Below, in pieces: positions 1-6,173 of a stretch of 21,815 nucleotides of DNA. The position numbers and the translations under genes are program-made. The notes below the pieces were generated by a model. The model worked only from the letters and a program-made list of their open reading frames with translations, was not told the origin of the DNA and searched no databases. The DNA comes from Chara braunii. Taxonomy: Eukaryota > Streptophyta > Charophyceae > Charales > Characeae. Each line of letters starts with the position of its first letter. The first letter of the stretch is position 1. Location of the stretch: assembly GCA_003427395.1 (NCBI GenBank), contig BFEA01000277.1:1718222-1740036 (forward strand), written 5' to 3'.

Positions 1-24
<24 letters not shown>
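1..24. repeat. (CT)n microsatellite at window edge
   Basis: Pure CT dinucleotide run cut by the window start. On the minus strand it is (GA)n. Two other (GA)n tracts here (minus strand at 3060-3131, plus strand at 21738-21815) sit inside LTRs downstream of the TATA box, so this one probably also belongs to the minus-strand LTR-like block that follows it. Confidence 0.9.
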
Positions 25-32
<8 letters not shown>

Positions 33-631
33 GTCTTCTTTACAGGTACGCGGCACCTTCCTCCACCAGCGCAGCTATGGCGGACTTCTTCTTCAGTGAT
101 GGCGAACTATAGCTATGGCACCCAACTTCAGCATGCCGCGGCAAGGACGACACGTGAGATAGCGGGTACCTGCTCAATGCAATCAGACTCGCTTTCTTTT
201 CACTTCGCACTCATGCAAACAGATGGTGAGTCACACTGGCACACAGCGCCCACTCAAAGCTCAAAGATTCGGAAGTCGAAAACACAGTTTAGATGCAAGC
301 TCGCTTCAACAGGCTATGGCGCATCAGCGCCTGTACAATTCAACTCTCGTCACTCTGTCGAACACCACTGCTCACACTCACTCCGGATCACCCTGGATAT
401 CCCACACGCATACACACACTCTCGTACTCATACACTTGCCTATCAGCTACTCATACGCTTGCCTATCAGCTATGGCAGCTATGGCCGCTGTCCCTCTCCT
501 AGCTATGTCTAATTGTCTACTTCAGCGCACTTCGTGTTCGGGCACTCTGCAGACCACCTCGCAGAAGTCGCTCAAGCAGCGCTCCCGCATGGCTTACGCA
601 GGAATGAATGAATGGCTGGGCGCTGGCTCTT

Positions 632-639
632 GATTTATA
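632..639 (-). promoter_or_regulatory. TATA box of minus-strand LTR
   Basis: TATAAATC on the minus strand. The conserved GCGGGAGCGC element lies 44 nt downstream (588 to 579). The same spacing occurs in the other LTRs of this window, which supports a real core promoter rather than a chance AT-rich octamer. Confidence 0.5.
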
Positions 640-847
640 CTTCTGGAAGTCGCTGGTCTGCCTCTTTCCACCGGGCCCATGGTGCACACAGTCCCACATG
701 GTACTTGCTGACTGGACTAGGTGAGACTGGGACTGGGTACCGCTGACTCAGCACGGGTGGACTCACCACTTGCCCACTTGCCTCTGGTCTACTGTGGACA
801 ACATTTGAAAGGCCACTTCCGGAAGTCTGTGGACTTGGCCTTTCGAC

Positions 848-922
848 ACTGTAGCAGCTACGACCTTTTAGGACTGTAGCAGCTACGACCTTGACCTTTC
901 GGAAACACTACAGCTACAACCT
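848..922. repeat. Short tandem repeat, 25-bp period, 2-3 copies
   Basis: ACTGTAGCAGCTACGACCTT occurs exactly at 848-867 and again at 873-892, with a diverged third copy at about 906-922. The core TAGCTGCTACAGT on the minus strand also occurs just after the TATA box of the LTR at 21371-21381, so this looks like an LTR-internal subrepeat. Confidence 0.7.
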
Positions 923-950
923 CTGCTCCAAACTTGACCCCTACGCGACA

Positions 951-1310
951 GGCCTATGGTTCAAGACCCGACAGACACACTGGCCCACGGCAGACAACAA
1001 CTCCTAAGACACAGGTTACGGGTTCAAACACACAGGGGTACTGTACACAGGGGAGCGAGGTCTAGGGATCGAGCCCTGGGTTCGGCATCCGCCACTGCAA
1101 AGGTGAAAACCGTTTCAGCTGAGAGGGTGAGGAACTTCGCTAGTGAACGTTCCCTTGTTGATGCTCCATGATGCAGCTTCTTACAAGCAGGTACGTGCTC
1201 TTCCTCTCCCTCAACAGCCCCCCTCTTCTTCGGCCTTCACCTCTAGGTCAAACCCAACTCACTTCTCGCCGGAGTTATGCCTTACCAACACCCAAGTCCA
1301 TGGATGCAGC
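951..1310 (-). mobile_element. Short internal remnant of an LTR element
   Basis: This roughly 360-bp stretch lies between the primer-binding site (1311-1325) and the LTR-like block ending near 950. I see no gag or pol motifs on either strand. If both flanks are LTRs of one element, this is a deletion derivative or a non-autonomous element with almost no internal region. Confidence 0.3.
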
Positions 1311-1325
1311 GGGTTCCGATACCAA
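1311..1325 (-). promoter_or_regulatory. Primer-binding site of minus-strand LTR element
   Basis: The minus strand reads TTGGTATCGGAACCC, close to the plant initiator-Met tRNA primer-binding consensus (TGGTATCAGAGCC). It follows the LTR end GGTTCA by a few bases, the same arrangement as in retrotransposon C (GGTTCA, 6 nt, TGGTATCGGAGCC at 15984-15996). Confidence 0.6.
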
Positions 1326-1331
1326 TTGCTT

Positions 1332-1526
1332 TGAACCACTTGGATTCACACAGAGATTCACATCGAAGTCCAAAGACGGAGAGACCTTAGCTCAGCTTAG
1401 AAAACTTCAATGAATGATCATATTTAAATGATATTTTACAAATTTAGAGTTCGAGTCACTCAGCGCTCATTCAGCGTAATAGCCAGCAGCTTCAATCAGG
1501 TATGTAACTTGGTTCATCCCTCATGT
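1332..1526 (-). mobile_element. 3' end of an LTR (copy 1), minus strand
   Basis: Closely matches 2842-3055 (for example, the same run from GCTTAGAAAACTTCAATGAA to GGTATGTAACTTGGTTCAT in both), with indels. On the minus strand it ends in AAGTGGTTCA, next to the primer-binding site, so it is the U5 end of a 5' LTR. The similarity stops at about 1526, where copy 2 enters its (GA)n tract; the rest of this LTR is absent or replaced by the minisatellite. Confidence 0.65.
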
Positions 1527-1667
1527 CNCAACGAGTGAGGAGATAAACAGTACATGTCAACATGACCACGAAATAAACAAATGTTAAAGATTTTCTTTTT
1601 TAATAAAGGTAGGTTCGTCTTTTGTTCCTGTAGAACCATGTACCATTTGCCTGTTACATAAACGGTT

Positions 1668-2105
1668 CCAGTTCTGCTCCTGGATATCACAAAACGGTTC
1701 CACTGCTGTTCCTGGATCACAAAACGGTTCCTATCCTTGTTCGTGGAACATAAAATGGTTCCTGGATCACAAATCGATTCCATTTCTCTTTTGTGCTTTA
1801 GGGGTATACAATCGGTCCCAGTCCTGTTCCTGGATCACATAGCGATTCCAATTATGTTCCTAGATATCACAAAGCGATTCCACTTCTGTTCCTGGTTCAC
1901 ATAATGGTTCCAATTCTTGTCCGTGGATCATACACTGGTTCCTGGATCACAAGACCATTCCATTTCTATTCTTTGCTTTAGGGAGCTACAATCCGTTCCA
2001 ATTCTGTTCCTCGACCAGAAAACGATTCCACTTCTGTTCCTGGATCACATACCGGTTCCACATCTGTTCCTGGATCAGAAACCCAATTCCACTTCCGTTT
2101 CGTGC
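1668..2105. repeat. 30-bp minisatellite with 180-bp higher-order repeat
   Basis: Degenerate tandem units of about 30 bp built on GTTCCTGGATCACAAAACG plus a CCACTTCT-type tail. Above this sits a longer period of 180 bp: 1741-1800 matches 1921-1980 position for position (both contain GGTTCCTGGATCAC and a variant ending TTTGCTTTA / TGTGCTTTA), 1681-1740 matches 1861-1920, and 1801-1860 matches 1981-2040. Six subunits make one higher-order unit. No coding potential is evident; the short ORFs follow the repeat. Confidence 0.85.
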
Positions 2106-2506
2106 TTTCTGGATGTATACATATCCGATATTTTGATGATATTATCAATACATATATCGATATATATATAATATTATATATATCGTATATATAGAGCAAA
2201 GTCGAGACCAGAATTAGCGAACATCGCATACTTGAGCAGTACGAATCCGTCGGAGATTGGTATCGGACAGTTCAATTTATTTCATTCCTGCACATCACTC
2301 CACTCCAGGAATGGATTTCATTCCTGGGCATGAACTCCATGAGCTCTGCGTACTAATTTTGTTCCCAGACAGAAATTAATCCCCAAAAGGTATCATTCGG
2401 CGATTCATGCCCGTATTCATTTCGATGTTCCTGGAACAACTTCCGGCAAAGATTCACGTCCTGTACACAAACTCGAGGTGACTTTCAAGTATATATATAT
2501 ATATAT
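2106..2506. other. AT-rich spacer, no gene seen
   Basis: Contains two (AT)n-like tracts (about 2140-2195 and 2490-2506) and otherwise unrecognised sequence with scattered CATTCCTGG words that may be diverged relics of the neighbouring minisatellite. No convincing ORF, RNA gene or element terminus was seen. Confidence 0.5.
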
Positions 2507-2602
2507 GCCTACGGTTTACCGGGCAGTTCTGTTTGTGACGATATATATATGTATATGTATATGTATACATCGTCAAACAGAGGTGCCTGATAAACCGTAG
2601 GC
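2507..2602. repeat. Imperfect inverted repeat / foldback, ~40-bp arms
   Basis: The left arm starts GCCTACGGTTTACCGGGCAG at 2507. The reverse complement of the right arm (ending 2602) starts GCCTACGGTTTATCAGGCAC, and both continue through CTGTTTG(TG)ACGAT into an AT-rich loop. The arms pair over about 40 bp with few mismatches. A further inverted copy of the inner part (ATCGTCAAACAG) lies at about 2716-2727, after an AT run. It could be a foldback or MITE-like element or a hairpin-forming RNA; no transposase is nearby. Confidence 0.8.
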
Positions 2603-2841
2603 AGAGAGGGAGGGAGAAGAGGACAACAAACGAGGGGCTGTGACAAACTGTTTTGTTGGAGTTTCACCGACTCATCAGTAGGCTGAACCCTATACAATAA
2701 TAATAATATATATATATCGTCAAACAGATACATAGTATAATTCCATTTTTGTATTTTTGATTGTTTTGGAGCATTTCTTGACTTGTGCGTGCCACCCTTG
2801 CTTATTTTTTTAATCTAATCATCATTGCGATAAACCTGCGA
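2603..2841. other. AT-rich spacer, no gene seen
   Basis: A purine-rich patch (2603-2625), (TAA)/(TA)n at about 2695-2717, and the extra ATCGTCAAACAG copy. No coding or RNA gene is recognised. It ends where the LTR copy 2 terminus begins at 2842. Confidence 0.5.
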
Positions 2842-3056
2842 TGAACCACTTGTATTCACACTCCAAACATACACACCATGAGAGTTCACACACAAATCCA
2901 CACTGAAGTCCAGAGATAGAGACCAGATCAGTGCAGCTTAGAAAACTTCAATGAATGATCATATTATACAAATTTAGAGTTCGAGTCACACAGCGCTCAA
3001 CAGCACAATAGCCAGCAGCTTCAATCAGGTATGTAACTTGGTTCATTCCTCATGTA

Positions 3057-3059
<3 letters not shown>

Positions 3060-3131
<72 letters not shown>
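3060..3131. repeat. (CT)n microsatellite inside LTR copy 2
   Basis: 72 bp of uninterrupted CT. It lies between the R-like region and the U5 end of the LTR, at the place corresponding to (GA)n at 21738-21815 in the LTR of retrotransposon C. Confidence 0.95.
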
Positions 3132-3137
<6 letters not shown>

Positions 3138-3382
3138 CTCTCTTCGCTTGTATCACACAACCTTACCGTCTCCCTCTCTCGCTCATTCTTGAACTCTCAA
3201 CCTCTTCTACTATGAGGATCATACCCTGGATACATCCGGCTTCCTACATGTGCTATAGTACTACTACTACCGTGGGTATGGCCTCCCTGGCACTCGGTCA
3301 ACTGGCGATAGCGCACAAGCAGCCAACAGCGCTTCCGCCTTCTCGCGAGTGAACAATCTGTCTGAATGGAGCTGAGCCAGTC

Positions 3383-3388
3383 TTTTAT
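3383..3388 (-). promoter_or_regulatory. TATA-like box of LTR copy 2
   Basis: ATAAAA on the minus strand. The conserved GCGGAAGCGC element begins 45 nt downstream (3338). An AGGCCAAGTC block lies shortly upstream, as in retrotransposon C. Confidence 0.5.
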
Positions 3389-3943
3389 GTTGACGGGACT
3401 GGACCTTTGCTGTTCTTGGTCTTCGCTTGACTTGGCCTGGGCCTGATCTTCACTGGTACCGGTCGCACGCATCCTGTTGGCTTTTGGGATTTTGAGGCCC
3501 AGTACCTTCCAGACTCATCTTGGTCCGCTGCTGCATTTGGACTGTGGGACTGGACTTCGAGGCCGGGTGCCGGTTGATTTGACCTGTGTGGCGTGTACCT
3601 GACGCGACCTTTTTCCGTTTCGGCCTGTTCGGCCTCTGTTGACTTGGGGACCTTGACCCTGAAACTCGAATTTGGGGTCTGCAAATTGAAAAGCCTTTCA
3701 TTTTGAAGGATGGGTGCATTTCATTGTAAGAATTGGAAGCTGCTTGGAGGGTTGACGTTTACCTTTTTTGTTGACTAAGAAACGGGAGAAAAATAACCTC
3801 ATTGAAAGAAAAAAAAGAAGAAATGGCATAGACCAGATCGGATCAGGTTCTTTTGCGCCTTTCCAGACAGGAAGGAAGGTTTATTGTTGATGTGCTTTGA
3901 AACTTTGAAAGTTTTTTATTTTGCTTTGTTTTTTGAAGTCCAG

Positions 3944-4016
3944 GTCATAGTAGAGGTGGGATTTGAGACCTCAGGAATGCCCGTAGTACTCAGCCATTTG
4001 GGAGATCAAATGGACT
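3944..4016 (+). CDS. Proposed upstream exon of the DDX31/Dbp7-like helicase
   Basis: Inferred exon. It follows a T-rich stretch ending in CAG and has a GT donor at 4017. Joining its last base to the exon at 4228 keeps the frame and makes a Cys codon. The translation (GFETSGMPVVLSHLGDQMD) resembles the segment before the Q motif in this family: an isolated Phe, then a Gly-hydrophobic pair and spaced Leu residues. The distance from that Phe to the GF of the Q motif is about 21 residues, a little longer than usual. The donor (GTGATG) is not a strong consensus and the acceptor could also be at 3938. Open reading continues past 4016 to a stop at about 4100. Confidence 0.33.
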
Positions 4017-4227
4017 GTGATGGCCCCCCCGATGCTTCAACATCGTTTTACAAAGCTGGTTGGCGCGATGTCTCTACTCCCTTTTACCATTGCTCCTTAT
4101 GACCGCTCATCACACCCGCTACCTGGATGATCCTGCCAGTAGTCAGATGCTTGTCTCAGAAGTTGGAAACTTAAACTGATGGGTTGTGCCAAAATCCAAC
4201 TGTTTTGTCTGTTACTGTTGAATGCAG

Positions 4228-4300
4228 GTGTCCTTGGATTTTCAGTCCCAACTCATGTGCAAAAAGTTGCTATCCCTCTCCTGCTGTCTGGACGGGATGT
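4228..4300 (+). CDS. Helicase exon with Q motif
   Basis: 73 nt. The acceptor is a pyrimidine-rich stretch ending GAATGCAG at 4227; the donor is GTATCC at 4301. It starts with two bases of a split codon and ends two bases into a Val codon completed by the next exon. It encodes [19 protein letters not shown] and SGRD, with the Q-motif Gln that contacts adenine in DEAD-box proteins. Confidence 0.85.
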
Positions 4301-5199
4301 GTATCCGAACCAAGCTTTTATTTGAAGCTGTCATGACTGGACATCATCGTTTTCCGTTTTGTTGAAAGTGAAACAACCAATCATAACGATAATAATAATG
4401 TTTTGTGTCTATCGTTAACAGACAGACAGCCTCGTTCCTCAACCCATTGACAGACATTAAGTCTCAACTCTCACTCTCAAACCATTTGATTACCATTTCA
4501 TTCATGGGATAAGTGTGCAGTGTGCGCCTTTCAGCTAAACATCAAAGTGACTGATTGGTTGTTCCTAGATATTAACATTGATGATGATGGTGTTGTGCAT
4601 TCACACTGAATCACACATATGCTGCATAATCTCATTTCTTCCCCCCTACCACAGTGCCCTGCTTCTTTCCCTTGTTTTCTTCCTCCCTCGTCCCTCGTCC
4701 CTCCCTCTCTCCCTCTCTCCCTCTCTCCCTCTCTCCCTCTTCCCTCTCTCCTCCTCCTTCCTCCCCCCCTTTTCGTCCATCCTTCCTCCTCCTCCCCTTT
4801 CTTCTTGTTTTTCTATGTTCACATAATAACATAACCTTAGGCTTTTTGTTTCTGTTCCATTCTGGGGAGCGACAATCGGGGTCCCAGTTCCACCAGCAAG
4901 CCTTGTTTTTCTATTCTCAGCAATCTTTCACATATTCATACATGAAAACGAAGCCCCTAAGTTGGATTCTCCTCACTCATGATGCAGGAGTTCTTATCTC
5001 CTCTGATCTCATCATCTCTTGTTTTATGCTCTCTCTCCTGGTTGGCTTCATGTCCACTCACTGCTCCTCTTTCTATTCTTAAAGGCTTCCACCACACCAC
5101 CCTCTCTCTTGTTGGCGTTTTGGCAGATCTTGATAATTGTGGCTGAACATGGACATCAGGCCTACGTCAGGATATGACTTTTTCTTCTCCCGCTAATTG

Positions 5200-5259
<60 letters not shown>

Positions 5260-5423
5260 ACATCATCATCATCATTGTCATAATCATTGCCAGTGTCGTC
5301 AACAATCATCGTCTTAATCGGTCATCGTCATCGTCAGCATCATCATCGTCCTCGTCCTCGTCTGCGTCCTCGTCCTCGTCCTCCTCCTCCTCCTCCTCCT
5401 CCTCATCGTCATCATCATCATCG

Positions 5424-5467
<44 letters not shown>

Positions 5468-6139
5468 GTCAGTGTTGTCATCGATCATTGTCTTCTTCTT
5501 CCCCATCCCCATCCTCATCGTCATTGTCAACAGAATCATTGTCATGTCATCATCATCATCATAGTTAGTGTTGTTGTTTCTTGACTGTCAGGATGGTCCT
5601 TGTATTTGTTTGTTTTTTTAATGAACAGTGAGGGTTGAACTCACGATGTTCAGTTTACAAAGTTGACTATGGGTTAGAGTTTGCAAGAGGACTGTTCAAA
5701 TGCCAAGGAGGAGGAGGAGGAGGAAGAGGAGGGGGAGGAAAATCCTCGTACAATGTTGTTGCTGTGGGTTGATGGCAACATCACAACTTCTGAATCAACC
5801 CTTTGTTGTTGTGACATGCAGCTCAGCCTGCCCAGGAATTGTTGTACTTTGTTTGGCAGTCTCTGTTGATTTTGCTGAGCTGGCAATAATGTATGAAAAC
5901 TCCAAAGAGAAGAAAAGTTGGCTATATACCTTAACTGCTTGTGCTTCACGTTGTTCTCGCATGGTGCTTGTTCCTTTTGTGTTAATGGTGTGATGTTTTA
6001 TTCTGGGGCTTCTACATTAAGTTTTCAACTGGCCTGTGGGCTTTTTGGTTTTTGGTGTCAGGGTTCTTGGAGCTGGAGTAGTCCTGCAGTATGAGGTCTG
6101 CTGTTTGTTTGAGGGGTCTTTCTCTGGGGATTTGGATGG

Positions 6140-6173
<34 letters not shown>

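Larger units (their letters stand above)
25..950 (-). mobile_element. LTR-like block (U3/R of an LTR), minus strand, truncated by window start
   Basis: No convincing coding sequence; the ORFs here are short and overlap in several frames. On the minus strand the block has a TATA box (TATAAATC, 639 to 632) and, 44 nt after it, GCGGGAGCGCTGCT (588 downward). This matches the element found 44-47 nt after the TATA box in the three other LTRs of the window. The (GA)n run at 1-24 follows further downstream, as in the LTRs at 2842-3720 and 20978-21815. The outer boundary near 950 is a guess, since no clear polypurine tract or TG terminus was found. It is most simply the 3' LTR of the short element whose primer-binding site is at 1311-1325. 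Confidence 0.45.
2842..3720 (-). mobile_element. Nearly complete LTR (copy 2), minus strand
   Basis: On the minus strand it runs from U3 (about 3720) to the terminus AAGTGGTTCA at 2842. It shares blocks with the 3' LTR of retrotransposon C: the AGTCCAAATGCAGCA / AGTCCATTTGCAGCA block, AGTCTGGAAG, a GGTACC-CAGGCC-AAGTC block, then a TATA-like box (ATAAAA, 3388 to 3383), GCGGAAGCGC 45 nt downstream, GTATCCAGGGTA, and (GA)n (3131 to 3060). The end at 2842 matches copy 1. No primer-binding site follows it, so it is a solo LTR or a 3' LTR. The U3 start near 3720 is approximate. Confidence 0.65.

Noticed and set aside
96-633. Overlapping 136-138-codon plus-strand reading frames
   Set aside because: Two frames of similar length over the same DNA, low-complexity His/Ser/Thr composition, and antisense to LTR-like sequence.
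1186-1243. Short intron-like stretch (CAG|GTACGTG ... CTCAACAG)
   Set aside because: Good-looking signals but no coding sequence on either side and position within a retroelement remnant.
1668-2105. Regular 30-bp units, superficially like a CRISPR array
   Set aside because: There are no unique spacers between conserved repeats; the units are directly adjacent and degenerate, with a higher-order period, in a eukaryotic context.
4578-5082. Ser/Pro/Leu-rich reading frames with apparent membrane segments
   Set aside because: They are translations of the intronic polypyrimidine tract; both flanking exons join without them.
5287-5568. Poly-His / poly-Asp proteins on the two strands
   Set aside because: Pure translation of the CAT/TCG trinucleotide block inside intron 1, with no other protein features.
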